A stretch of 14,135 nt of DNA from contig DAOUBA010000165.1 of assembly GCA_034432855.1 (NCBI GenBank), positions 1 through 14,135 on the forward strand, in the 5' to 3' direction. Positions 5,508 to 13,036 of the stretch are shown in pieces. The number at the start of each line of letters is the position of its first letter. The first letter of the stretch is position 1. The notes beneath the pieces are model-generated. The model searched no databases. It was not told the origin of the DNA and saw only the letters and a program-made list of their open reading frames with translations. The translations under genes and the position numbers were made by a program. The DNA is from DAOUBA01 sp034432855. Lineage in GTDB: Bacteria > Chloroflexota > Anaerolineae > B4-G1.

Positions 5508-8102
5508 ATGGCTCACGATCTCACCCCCGTCCGCAAACAATACCTTCAGATCAAAGCCCAGCACCCGGACGCCATTGTCTTTTTCCGGCTGGGCGATTTC
5601 TACGAGACCTTCGATCAGGACGCCGAAATCGCCGCGCGTGAACTCGACCTCGTCCTCACCTCGCGCCCCATCTCCAAGAACCGGCGCGTGCCGATGGCCG
5701 GCGTCCCCTACCACGCCGTCGAGGGCTACATCGCCCGCCTGATCGAGAAAGGCTACCGCGTCGCCATCGCCGAGCAGGTGGGCGAGGTGACGGGCAGAGG
5801 GCTGGTGGCCCGCGAAGTGACGCGCATCGTCACCCCCGGCACCGTCGTCGAACCGGCGTTGCTGGACGAACGGCGCCCCAATTACCTGGCAGCAATCGTG
5901 GTCGAAGGTGAACAGGCCGGGCTGGCCTACGCCGACATCACCACCGGCGAATTCGCCACGGCGCAGTTGGACGTGGGAGAATTGGCACAAGAGTTCGCAC
6001 GGCTGCAACCCCGCGAATGTCTTGTGTCGATTGAGCAGGGATCAGGGATCGGGGATCAGAGGAAAGACCTGATCACTGATCACTTATCACTGATCCCTGT
6101 TCATTTCACCCCTCTTCCTGGCTACCGTTTCGAGTTGGGCACTGCCCAGCAGACATTGCTCGATCACTTCGGTGTGGCCACGCTCGACGGCTTTGGCTGT
6201 GCGGGCAAGCCGCTGGCGATCCAGGCCGCGGGTGCCATCATCCACTACCTGCGCGAAACACAGCGGGGATCGCTGGCCCAGATTGTGACCCTGCGCACGT
6301 ATTCGACCGCGCGCTATATGATGCTCGATGCCGCCACGCGGCGCAACCTGGAGTTGACCGAGACGCTCCGCGAGCGCAAGACACGCGGCTCGCTACTTGG
6401 CGTCCTGGATCACACCCTTACGCCGATGGGAGGGCGCTTGCTCCGAGCGCGTCTCAGCCAGCCGCTCCTCGACCGCGCGGAGTTGGAAAAGCGGCTCGAC
6501 GAGGTGCAGACGTTCTACGACGATGCCGTGCTACGCGGGCGCGTGCGCGAAACACTAAAGGATACGCCCGACCTGGAACGGCTGACCAACCGTGTGCTCG
6601 CCGGAATCGCCTCGCCCCGCGATTTGCTCGGCATCCGGCGCGCGTTGGAGATTGTCCCGGCACTGATGGAGATACTGGGACAAGGGGGCCCCAATCCCCA
6701 ATCCCCAGTCGCTAATACCCAATCCCTCGATCCCTGTAACGACGTTGTCACCCTTATCGCCTCCGCCATCACAGATGATCCCCCGGCCAGCGTGGCCTCC
6801 GGTGGCGTCATCCGTCCCGGCTTTTCTGCGGAACTCGACGGTATCGCCACAGCGGCACGGGACGCCAAAGCCTGGGTCGCCGGCCTGGAAGCACGCGAAC
6901 GCCAGCGCACCGGCATCAAGAGCCTCAAGGTTGGCTACAACAAGGTCTTTGGTTACTACATCGAGGTCACCAAAGCCAATCTGGACGCCGTGCCTGCCGA
7001 CTACATCCGCAAGCAGACGCTGGTCAATGCCGAACGTTTCATCACCCCGGAGTTGAAAGAATACGAGGCGCTGATCCTGAACGCCGAGGAGCGCCAGATC
7101 GAGGTCGAGACGCGGCTCTTTAAGGAGGTCTGTCAGCAGGTCACGGCGCGGAGCAGGACACTCTTGGAGACAGCGCGGGCGCTGGCGCGGCTGGACGTGG
7201 CCGCGGCGCTTGCCGAAGTCGCCGTGCGCAACCGCTACGTGCGCCCTGAACTGGCCGACGACGACACGCTCGAGATCGTCGCCGGACGCCACCCCGTCGC
7301 CGAGCAAACATTGCAAGAGCCGTTCGTGCCGAACGACCTGCGCCTCAACGCCAACGAGCGTATCCTGGTCATCACCGGCCCGAACATGGCCGGCAAGAGT
7401 GTATTCATCCGTCAGGTGGCCCTCATCGTCCTGATGGCCCAGATGGGCAGTTTCGTGCCCGCCGAGCGGGCACACATCGGCCTGGTGGATCGCATCTTTA
7501 CGCGCATCGGCGCCCAGGATGAGGTAGCGGCGGGGCAATCTACCTTCATGGTCGAGATGGTCGAGACGGCCAACATCCTCAACCACGCCACGCCGCGCAG
7601 CCTGCTGATCCTCGACGAGATCGGGCGAGGGACGAGCACATACGACGGCCTTTCCATCGCCTGGGCAGTCGTCGAGTATCTGCATAACCACCCGGAGCGG
7701 CGCGCGCGTACCCTCTTCGCCACCCACTACCACGAGTTGATCGAGTTGGCCGACCGGCTGCCGATGGTGCGCAACTATAACCTGGCGGTGGTGGAGGAAG
7801 GGGGACATGTCGTCTTTCTGCACAAGGTCGTGCCCGGCGGTGCCGACCGCTCCTATGGCATCCACGTCGCACAACTGGCGGGTGTGCCGCGCCCGGTCAT
7901 CCACCGCGCCGAGGAATTGCTGGAACTGCTGGAGAGCGGCGAATTCCGCCCTGGCACCGCCGCACCGCAGCCCTATCAGCCGGTGCTGTTTGCCCAGGAG
8001 CATCCTGTGGTAGAGGAATTGCGCGCGTTGGACGTTTCGACAATGACGCCACTGGAGGCGATCAACAAACTGTACGAACTGCAGCGCCGGGCGAAATCGT
8101 AG
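5508..8102 (+). CDS. mutS: DNA mismatch repair protein MutS
   Basis: The 864-residue protein has the full MutS plan. The N-terminal mismatch-binding domain contains FRLGDFYETF near residues 26-35, where the Phe and Glu of GDFYE contact the mispair. Connector, core/lever and clamp domains follow. The ATPase has Walker A GPNMAGKS at 624-631, Walker B LLILDEIGRGTST near 699-711 and the FATHYHEL motif near 738-745. The end, LTPLEAINKLYELQ-like, is typical. MutS recognises mismatches and recruits MutL in the cytoplasm. Two stretches are foreign to the family: residues about 177-197, encoded by GGGATCA/TGATCAC heptamers, and about 394-408, encoded by CCCCAAT heptamers. Both keep the frame and lie in probably variable loops. 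ATG 5508 has no strong Shine-Dalgarno and follows mvhD closely, so translation may be coupled. mutL is not in the window. Confidence 0.97.
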   Translation: MAHDLTPVRKQYLQIKAQHPDAIVFFRLGDFYETFDQDAEIAARELDLVLTSRPISKNRRVPMAGVPYHAVEGYIARLIEKGYRVAIAEQVGEVTGRGLVAREVTRIVTPGTVVEPALLDERRPNYLAAIVVEGEQAGLAYADITTGEFATAQLDVGELAQEFARLQPRECLVSIEQGSGIGDQRKDLITDHLSLIPVHFTPLPGYRFELGTAQQTLLDHFGVATLDGFGCAGKPLAIQAAGAIIHYLRETQRGSLAQIVTLRTYSTARYMMLDAATRRNLELTETLRERKTRGSLLGVLDHTLTPMGGRLLRARLSQPLLDRAELEKRLDEVQTFYDDAVLRGRVRETLKDTPDLERLTNRVLAGIASPRDLLGIRRALEIVPALMEILGQGGPNPQSPVANTQSLDPCNDVVTLIASAITDDPPASVASGGVIRPGFSAELDGIATAARDAKAWVAGLEARERQRTGIKSLKVGYNKVFGYYIEVTKANLDAVPADYIRKQTLVNAERFITPELKEYEALILNAEERQIEVETRLFKEVCQQVTARSRTLLETARALARLDVAAALAEVAVRNRYVRPELADDDTLEIVAGRHPVAEQTLQEPFVPNDLRLNANERILVITGPNMAGKSVFIRQVALIVLMAQMGSFVPAERAHIGLVDRIFTRIGAQDEVAAGQSTFMVEMVETANILNHATPRSLLILDEIGRGTSTYDGLSIAWAVVEYLHNHPERRARTLFATHYHELIELADRLPMVRNYNLAVVEEGGHVVFLHKVVPGGADRSYGIHVAQLAGVPRPVIHRAEELLELLESGEFRPGTAAPQPYQPVLFAQEHPVVEELRALDVSTMTPLEAINKLYELQRRAKS
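6038..6097. repeat. Heptamer inverted repeat inside mutS (GGGATCA / TGATCAC)
   Basis: The left arm is GGGATCA, GGGATCG, GGGATCA (6038-6058). An 11-base centre follows, and the right arm is TGATCAC, TGATCAC, TTATCAC, TGATCCC (6070-6097). The element spans 60 bases, a multiple of three, and stays open in the mutS frame. It has the same architecture as the intergenic elements of this window but a different base sequence. Confidence 0.88.
6689..6735. repeat. Heptamer repeat inside mutS (CCCCAAT type)
   Basis: Consecutive units CCCCAAT, CCCCAAT, CCCCAGT, CGCTAAT, ACCCAAT and CCCTCGA run from 6689 to 6730, followed by TCCCT. They encode a Pro/Asn/Ser/Gln-rich insert at about residues 394-410 of MutS. 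No complementary arm is seen, so this is either a single-armed copy or a decayed one. Confidence 0.82.
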
Positions 8103-8143
8103 GGCAGAGTGCCGTTTTGCCCCCACCAAAGGAGGTGTCCAAC

Positions 8144-8776
8144 ATGAAAAAGTTCGATATCCGCGTCATCGGCGGCATCCTGCTGATCGCTGTTGGTGTC
8201 CTGTTCCTGCTCCAGGAACTCGATATCCTCACGATCGGCGATTTGATCTGGCCGCTCCTCTTCGGCGCCGGTGGCCTGATCTTTCTGTACGTCTTTGTGA
8301 GCGACCGGGCGCAGTGGTGGGCGCTCATCCCCGGCTGCACCCTGCTCGGCCTGGCCGGGCTGATGGCCTGGGAGCAACTGGCCCCCGAATCCGCCGGCGC
8401 CTGGGGCGCAACATTCTTCCTGGGCGGGATCGGCCTGGGCTTTTTGCTCATCACCCTCAACAACCGCGAGTTCTGGTGGGCCATTATCCCCGCCGGCACG
8501 CTGCTCACTGTTGCCTTCGTTGCCGGCCTCTCGTCGGTGCTGGAGGGGGTGGCCGTTGCCGGCGTCTTGTTCCTTGGATTGGCGCTGACCTTTGCCGTGC
8601 TCTATCTCGTGCGCACGCCCCAGGGGCGGATGAAGTGGGCACTCATCCCTGCTGCCATCCTGCTGGTGGTAGGGCTCGGTGTGATGGCCTTCTCCGAGTC
8701 GGTCCTCCAGTACCTCTGGCCGCTGGCCCTGATTGGGGTGGGGGTCTACTTCCTCGTGCGCGCACTGCGCAGGTGA
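8144..8776 (+). CDS. Multi-pass membrane protein with LiaI/LiaF-like (DUF5668-type) transmembrane repeats
   Basis: The start at ATG 8144 is set by a strong AAAGGAGGTG at 8128-8137; an upstream ATG at 8117 lies before that site. The 210-residue product is almost wholly hydrophobic, with about six or seven helices. The first segment, a GGILLIAVGVLFLLQELDIL-like stretch followed by LIWPLLFGAGG, is the signature of DUF5668/LiaI-type membrane domains. That pattern recurs near the C terminus (YLWPLALIGVGVYFLVRALRR), so the protein appears internally repeated. Such domains are linked to envelope-stress sensing in Firmicutes, but the role here is unknown. It sits 41 bases downstream of mutS and probably ends that transcription unit. 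A palindromic repeat follows. Confidence 0.75.
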   Translation: MKKFDIRVIGGILLIAVGVLFLLQELDILTIGDLIWPLLFGAGGLIFLYVFVSDRAQWWALIPGCTLLGLAGLMAWEQLAPESAGAWGATFFLGGIGLGFLLITLNNREFWWAIIPAGTLLTVAFVAGLSSVLEGVAVAGVLFLGLALTFAVLYLVRTPQGRMKWALIPAAILLVVGLGVMAFSESVLQYLWPLALIGVGVYFLVRALRR

Positions 8777-8793
8777 CGGAACAAGAGGGCGTG

Positions 8794-8836
8794 GCACGGG
8801 CTTTCCAGCCCGTGCAAGGCTGGAAAACCTGTCGCC
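8794..8836. repeat. REP-like palindrome (GGGCTTTCCAGCCC type)
   Basis: GCACGGGCT (8794-8802), loop TTCC, AGCCCGTGC (8807-8815) form a perfect nine-pair hairpin. It is followed by AGGCTGGAAAACCT, a second short related arm. A sister element with the same core lies at 13215-13256. It could help terminate the upstream transcript, but lacks a T run. Confidence 0.7.
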
Positions 8837-8884
8837 ACTTGCAGACCAGAGTCAGCAACAGCCCTGCGGTTTCACAAGAGTTAT

Positions 8885-8913
8885 TTGACACAATCTGTCT
8901 TTTAGTGTATAAT
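8885..8913 (+). promoter_or_regulatory. Sigma-70-type promoter of the Rrf2 regulator gene
   Basis: TTGACA at 8885-8890 and TATAAT at 8908-8913 are both perfect consensus hexamers with the ideal 17-base spacer, 39 bases before the ATG at 8953. The -35 overlaps an inverted repeat GACA-CAATC-TGTC (8887-8899). A similar box, GACAAAGTCTAT, lies downstream of the -10 at 8921-8932. These are candidate operators for autoregulation, which is common in Rrf2 regulators. Confidence 0.85.
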
Positions 8914-8952
8914 TTATTTCGACAAAGTCTATTGGAATTATAGGATAAATCA

Positions 8953-9366
8953 ATGAAACTCTCGAAACGCGGCGAATACGGCCTTCGGGCCTTGCAGGAC
9001 CTGGCAGCCCACTACGGCGACGGCCCCATCCCCAACAAAGAGTTGGCCGAGCGGAATAATATCCCCTACCGTTTCCTCGAGCAGATTCTCATCACGCTCA
9101 AGCACGCCCGCATTGTGCGCAGCCAGAAGGGATCGCGGGGTGGATACGTCCTGGCCCGCCCGCCTGATCAGATCACGCTGGCCGAGGTGGTGCGCCTGCT
9201 CGATGGCCCGCTCGCGCCGATCCCCTGTGCCAGCGAGACGGCCTTCGAGCCGTGCGGCTGCCCCGATATGGAGACCTGCGGCCTGCGACGGGTGATGAAG
9301 CGCGTGCGCGACGTCGTAGCGGAGATGATGGAGCAAACGACGCTGGCCGACCTGTCGGCTCGATGA
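8953..9366 (+). CDS. Rrf2-family transcriptional regulator, probable Fe-S sensor
   Basis: The 137-residue protein starts with the Rrf2 signature MKLSKRGEYGLRAL. A winged helix follows, with recognition region around NIPYRFLEQILITLKHARIV (residues 36-55) and the wing QKGSRGGYVLARP near 57-69. Four cysteines, C92, C101, C103 and C109, lie in the region where IscR, NsrR and RsrR bind Fe-S clusters (IscR uses three cysteines in 92-104). The spacing is not that of IscR, so the ligand set must be considered open. It probably senses redox, NO or Fe-S status and represses from the strong promoter just upstream. It is 66 bases before pstS on the same strand; whether it controls pst is unknown. No isc or suf genes are in the window. 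Confidence 0.9.
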   Translation: MKLSKRGEYGLRALQDLAAHYGDGPIPNKELAERNNIPYRFLEQILITLKHARIVRSQKGSRGGYVLARPPDQITLAEVVRLLDGPLAPIPCASETAFEPCGCPDMETCGLRRVMKRVRDVVAEMMEQTTLADLSAR

Positions 9367-9379
9367 CAAGTTTTTCCAC

Positions 9380-9426
9380 CCGCGCGGTTGACTGACGTAG
9401 CGCGGTGAATCGTTATTTCAGGAGGG
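9380..9426 (+). promoter_or_regulatory. pstS leader: inverted repeat and strong ribosome-binding site
   Basis: CCGCGC (9380-9385) and GCGCGG (9400-9405) form a six-pair inverted repeat enclosing TTGACT (9388-9393), a possible -35. The only -10 candidate, TTATTT at 9413-9418, is poor and has a 19-base spacer. AGGAGGG at 9420-9426 sets the pstS start at ATG 9433. No Pho box could be recognised. Confidence 0.4.
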
Positions 9427-9432
9427 TTCTCG

Positions 9433-10416
9433 ATGCACCGGACTTGCGGGATTGACTATATATCGAGGCTTCTCGTCGCCGCCCTCTCGACCGGCTTGCT
9501 CCTCAGTGGATGCGGCAAAGCGACCCCACAGGCAGGCGAGGGTGAACTGAGTGGCACGATCTCCGTCTCCGGTGCTTTTGCGCTCTACCCGATGATGCAG
9601 CGCTGGAGCGAAGAGTTCCACAAACTGCACCCCTATGTCCAGTTCGACATCTCGGCTGGTGGCGCCGGCAAGGGCATGACCGACGCCCTGGGAGGTGCTG
9701 TGAATATCGGCATGGTTTCTCGAAGCATTCACCAGGAAGAGATTGACCGAGGCGCCTTCTGGGTCGCCGTGGTGATGGATGCCGTTCTCCCGACCATCAA
9801 TGTGAATAATCCCTACCTGACTCAGATTCAGGCGCGAGGCGTTCCCAGCACCACTTTCGAGGCTATCTGGCTGGGACAGATCACGGCCTGGGGCCAGGTC
9901 ATCGGCGACGAGAGCGTCACTGATCCGATTCACGTCTACACTCGCTCTGATGCCTGCGGTGCCGCTGATATGTGGGCAGCCTATATCGGCGGTCACAAGC
10001 AGGAGGACTTGCAGGGCATCGGAGTTGACGGCGATGCCGGATTGGCGACGGCGGTAGCCCAGGATACGTTGGGCATCGGCTACAACAATCTGAATTTTGC
10101 CTACGACGCCAGCACCGGCAGGCCAGTCGCCGGCCTGGCCATTGCCCCTCTGGACATTAACGCCAACGGCCGCTTGGATGCAGATGAAGCCTTCTATGAT
10201 ACGAGGGCCGACGTGATGGCGGCGATCAAGGATGGACGCTATCCTCGCCCGCCCGCCCGCCCCCTTAACCTGGTCACCCTGGGCCGGCCCACCGGATTAA
10301 CTAGGGCCTTCATCGAGTGGGTGCTGACCGACGGGCAGGCGTTCGTCGAAGAGACGGGTTATGTTCCCCTCGCTCCCGAGCAGTTACAGGAACAGTTGGC
10401 CAAGTTGAGCGAATGA
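9433..10416 (+). CDS. pstS: Phosphate ABC transporter, substrate-binding lipoprotein PstS
   Basis: The 327-residue precursor has a hydrophobic signal and lipobox LSGC with the acylated cysteine at C27, so the mature protein is tethered outside the membrane. The PstS fold is shown by SGTISVSGAFALYPMMQRWS (about 38-57), the FDISAGGAGKGMTDAL-like ligand loop near 74-90, SRS near 97-99 and TRSDACGAADMW near 173-184. A canonical 12-residue EF-hand-type loop, D241-x-N243-x-N245-G-x-L-D249-x-x-E252, sits in the second lobe; similar loops occur in archaeal and some Chloroflexota PstS. It delivers phosphate to PstCA. Its TGA overlaps the likely pstC start. Confidence 0.93.
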   Translation: MHRTCGIDYISRLLVAALSTGLLLSGCGKATPQAGEGELSGTISVSGAFALYPMMQRWSEEFHKLHPYVQFDISAGGAGKGMTDALGGAVNIGMVSRSIHQEEIDRGAFWVAVVMDAVLPTINVNNPYLTQIQARGVPSTTFEAIWLGQITAWGQVIGDESVTDPIHVYTRSDACGAADMWAAYIGGHKQEDLQGIGVDGDAGLATAVAQDTLGIGYNNLNFAYDASTGRPVAGLAIAPLDINANGRLDADEAFYDTRADVMAAIKDGRYPRPPARPLNLVTLGRPTGLTRAFIEWVLTDGQAFVEETGYVPLAPEQLQEQLAKLSE

Positions 10417-11408
10417 ACGAATCGGCAGATCGGCAAATCGCCAGGCGGCCGAATGGGCGAATAAGGAGCCATAGACTCGCCCGTCCGTCCATCCGTAAAT
10501 CTGCGGATCGCCTCGCCGGGCATGGGATGGGCGCGCTGGCTGTGCTGGCGATGGGGTTGGTGTTGCTCATCGCGCTGACGCTGGTGGTGCGCTCCTGGCC
10601 GTTCTTATCCGCCCAGCCGCTAAGCGAGTTGTTTGCTTCGTCGGGGTGGCATCCTCGGGAAGGTCAATTCGGCTTTCTGCCGTTCATCGTTGGCACCTTT
10701 TGGGTCACCACGCTGGCGATGGGTCTGGCTGTGCCGCCCTGCCTGCTTTCGGCCATCTACTTGGCGGAATACGCTTCGCGCCGCGTGCGCGGCATCGTCA
10801 AACCGTTGATAGACCTGCTGGCCGGCATCCCCTCGGTCGTTTATGGTCTGTGTGGTATCATCGTGGTCGTGCCGTTCATCCGCGACACGCTTGCCCCGTG
10901 GGCGGCAGCCCATCTAAGCGCGATTCCCTTGCTGCGTGTCACCAATCCCACCGGCTATAGTGTTCTGGCGGGCGGGATCGTGCTGGCAGTGATGGTCTTT
11001 CCCATTATCATCTCGGTGGCCGAAGAGGTCATGCGTGCTGCCCCGCAGGGGATGCGCGAAGCGGCGCTGGCCCTGGGTGCTACCCGCTGGCAAATGGTCA
11101 AGGGAGTCGTGTTGCGTCGCTCGTTGCCTGGGATCATCGCTGCGATTGTCCTGGGTTTCGCCCGCGCTTTTGGCGAGACGATGGCAGTGATGATGGTCGT
11201 GGGCAACGTGCCGCGCATCCCGCATTCCCTTTTCGATGCTGCCTACCCCCTGCCGGCGCTCATCGCCAACAACTATGGCGAGATGATGTCCATCCCGTTG
11301 TACGATTCGGCTCTGCTGGCTGCTGCGTTGATTCTATTCCTCATCGTGTTGATCTTTACAGCGACAGCGCGCGTGATACTATTAGAAGCAGTCAGGAGAA
11401 CAGTCTGA
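10413..11408 (+). CDS. pstC: Phosphate ABC transporter permease PstC
   Basis: ATG 10413 overlaps the pstS stop as ATGA, which favours translational coupling. It gives 331 residues with about six membrane helices. Conserved parts include FIVGTFWVTTLAMGLAVP, PLIDLLAGIPSVVYGL, the EAA loop around EAALALGATRWQMV near residues 215-228, and GFARAFGETMAVMMVVGN. Residues 2-37 are an arginine-rich, charged segment encoded by repetitive DNA (about 10417-10513) and resemble no PstC. The next in-frame ATG, at 10527, begins MGALAVLAMGLVLL just before the first helix, giving 293 residues and nearer the usual start. The function, forming the transport channel with PstA, is secure; the N terminus is not. Confidence 0.92.
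   Translation: MNESADRQIARRPNGRIRSHRLARPSIRKSADRLAGHGMGALAVLAMGLVLLIALTLVVRSWPFLSAQPLSELFASSGWHPREGQFGFLPFIVGTFWVTTLAMGLAVPPCLLSAIYLAEYASRRVRGIVKPLIDLLAGIPSVVYGLCGIIVVVPFIRDTLAPWAAAHLSAIPLLRVTNPTGYSVLAGGIVLAVMVFPIIISVAEEVMRAAPQGMREAALALGATRWQMVKGVVLRRSLPGIIAAIVLGFARAFGETMAVMMVVGNVPRIPHSLFDAAYPLPALIANNYGEMMSIPLYDSALLAAALILFLIVLIFTATARVILLEAVRRTV
10417..10513. repeat. Repeat element at the 5' end of pstC (GATCGGC/AAATCGC type)
   Basis: CGAATCGGCAGATCGGCAAA and the following CGAATGGGCGAATAAGG form loose heptad-like repeats. The far end, GTAAATCTGCGGATCGCC, is partly the reverse complement of the left arm (GGCAGAT against ATCTGCG). The element lies across the pstS-pstC junction and is read in frame as charged low-complexity protein. 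It has the same style as the mutS and intergenic elements, with more decay. Confidence 0.6.
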
Positions 11409-12253
11409 TGGGTAAGCGTCTGGAAGAGCGCATCATGTTGATGTTGATGAGGGCCTCGATGGTCCTTGTCCTCGGCAGTCTTCTTCTCATCCTGGTCGTC
11501 GTGCTGCTCAAGGGACTGCCCGCTATCAACCTGGCCATGCTAACCCAGACACCGAAAGGGGGCTACTACCTGGGCAAAGAGGGCGGCATCCTGAATGCGG
11601 TCACAGGGTCACTCGCTCTGGCTGGCAGCGCGACCCTGGTCAGTTTCTTCTTGGGCCTGGCTGTGGCGCTATATCTTCAGATCTTTGCGCACCATCGCCG
11701 CCTGGTGCATGGAGTGCGTTTTTCGCTGGACGTACTGTGGGGCGTGCCTTCTATCGTCTACGGCGCGTTTGGCTTTACCCTGATGCTGCTCCTGGGGATA
11801 CGCGCCTCGCTCCTTGGTGGGCTCATCGCCCTGACGCTTCTGGAACTGCCCATCATGGTGCGGGCGATGGAGGAAGTGATGACGCTGGTGCCGGCTGAAT
11901 TGCAGGAGGCTTCCTACGCCCTGGGCGCGACGCGGTTGGAGACGGCGCTCAAGGTCGTGGTGCGCCAGGCAGCGCCCGGACTGCTGACGGCGATGTTGCT
12001 GGCTTTTGGCAGGGGCATTGGCGACGCCGCTTCGGTGCTCTTCACTGCCGGCTACACCGACCAGATACCCACTTCGTTGTTGCGCCCTGTCGCCTCGCTG
12101 CCGTTGGCGGTGTATTTTCAACTGAGCACTCCACTGCCGGCGGTGCAGCAGCGTGCGTATGCCGCTGCTCTGGTGCTGATGGGCATCGTGCTGGTGACCA
12201 GTGCCGTGGCGCGTTGGTTGAACCAGCGGGTGACCCGGCACGCGATTCGCTAA
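11408..12253 (+). CDS. pstA: Phosphate ABC transporter permease PstA
   Basis: The 281-residue protein has six predicted helices and the PstA signatures: GGILNAVTGSLALAG near 60-74, VLWGVPSIVYGAFGFTLML near 109-127, an ELPIMVRAMEEVM stretch, and the EAA loop EASYALGATRLETALKVVV near 160-178. GRGIGDAASVLFTAGYT follows; the usual sequence is GETAPLLFTA, so the GET residues are altered to GD-A. Its ATG shares one base with the pstC stop (TGATG), and pstB starts nine bases after its stop, so the operon is compact. It pairs with PstC in the inner membrane. Confidence 0.93.
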   Translation: MGKRLEERIMLMLMRASMVLVLGSLLLILVVVLLKGLPAINLAMLTQTPKGGYYLGKEGGILNAVTGSLALAGSATLVSFFLGLAVALYLQIFAHHRRLVHGVRFSLDVLWGVPSIVYGAFGFTLMLLLGIRASLLGGLIALTLLELPIMVRAMEEVMTLVPAELQEASYALGATRLETALKVVVRQAAPGLLTAMLLAFGRGIGDAASVLFTAGYTDQIPTSLLRPVASLPLAVYFQLSTPLPAVQQRAYAAALVLMGIVLVTSAVARWLNQRVTRHAIR

Positions 12254-12262
12254 GGAGGGGAC

Positions 12263-13021
12263 ATGAGCGATCCGGTGATTCGGATGCGTGATTTGAGTGT
12301 AGCCTATGGCGATGTGCCGGCAATCCGGGGGATTAACGTGGACATCCCGGCCAGGCAGATCGTCGCCATCATCGGGCCTTCTGGCTGCGGCAAGACGACG
12401 CTCTTGCGCTCGATGAGTCGGCTGGTCGAGTTGGTAGAGGGCGCGCGTGTGCAGGGGCAAGTCTTTTTTCGCGGCCAGAACATCTATGAGCCAAGGGTGG
12501 ACGTGACCGAGATCCGTAAGCGTATTGGGTTGCTGTCTCAGCGCCCCTTCCCATTGCCCATGTCCATCTACGATAACATCGCCTACGGCCCGCGTGTGCA
12601 TGGGCTGCGTAACCGCCGGGAACTGGACGCCATCGTGGAGCAATATCTGAAGGCTGCTGGTTTGTGGGACGAGGTCAAGGACCGCCTGCACGCGCCGGCC
12701 TCGGCCCTTTCCATGGGCCAGCAGCAACGGTTGTGCCTGGCACGTGGCCTGGCCGTGGAGCCGGAGGTGCTCCTATGCGATGAGGCCACTTCGGCGCTCG
12801 ATCCCGTCTCGGCGCGGCGTATCGAGGAGCGGTTGGTGGAACTGAAGACGGATTACACCATTGTGCTGGTGACCCATATCCTGCGCCAGGCGCGGCGATT
12901 GGCCGATTACGTGATCTTTATGTACATGGGTGAAGTGATCGAGTACGGCCCCGCCTGCGAGGTGTTCTCCAATCCTAAAGAGGACAAGACGCGCGCGTAC
13001 CTGGAGGGGGAGTTCTACTGA
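12263..13021 (+). CDS. pstB: Phosphate ABC transporter ATP-binding protein PstB
   Basis: The 252-residue ATPase has Walker A GPSGCGKTT at 38-46, the PstB hallmark MSIYDNIAYGPR at 100-111, Walker B VLLCDE ending at E174, and the H-loop VTHILRQARRLAD near 204-216. Three motif positions differ from the common form: the ABC signature is LSMGQQQR (149-156) instead of LSGGQQQR, the Q-loop reads LLSQRPFPLP, and after Walker B the protein has DEATSALDP rather than DEPTSALDP. The catalytic glutamate and histidine are intact, so it should be active. AGGAGGGG precedes ATG 12263. It powers PstCA; phoU, which often follows, is absent here. Confidence 0.95.
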   Translation: MSDPVIRMRDLSVAYGDVPAIRGINVDIPARQIVAIIGPSGCGKTTLLRSMSRLVELVEGARVQGQVFFRGQNIYEPRVDVTEIRKRIGLLSQRPFPLPMSIYDNIAYGPRVHGLRNRRELDAIVEQYLKAAGLWDEVKDRLHAPASALSMGQQQRLCLARGLAVEPEVLLCDEATSALDPVSARRIEERLVELKTDYTIVLVTHILRQARRLADYVIFMYMGEVIEYGPACEVFSNPKEDKTRAYLEGEFY

Positions 13022-13036
13022 CACAGCCGGTGTCTT
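13020..13036 (+). terminator. Short hairpin at the end of pstB (weak terminator candidate)
   Basis: GACAC (13020-13024), loop AGCCG, GTGTC (13030-13034) followed by TT. Only five pairs and no real T run. It overlaps the pstB stop and touches the tRNA -35 box. Confidence 0.3.

Noticed and set aside
6555..8129. 524-codon minus-strand open frame opposite mutS
   Set aside because: Shadow of mutS with no family resemblance; MutS ATPase motifs on the plus strand settle the coding strand.
8117..8143. Membrane protein start at ATG 8117
   Set aside because: The strong AAAGGAGGTG lies inside this nine-codon extension and points to ATG 8144.
10317..10412. pstC start at ATG 10317
   Set aside because: It would overlap pstS by 100 bases in another frame; ATG 10413 overlaps the pstS stop by the common ATGA arrangement, and 10527 is the other realistic option.
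11669..12727. 352-codon minus-strand open frame across pstA and pstB
   Set aside because: Shadow; crosses two well-recognised genes and is Gln/His/Arg-rich.
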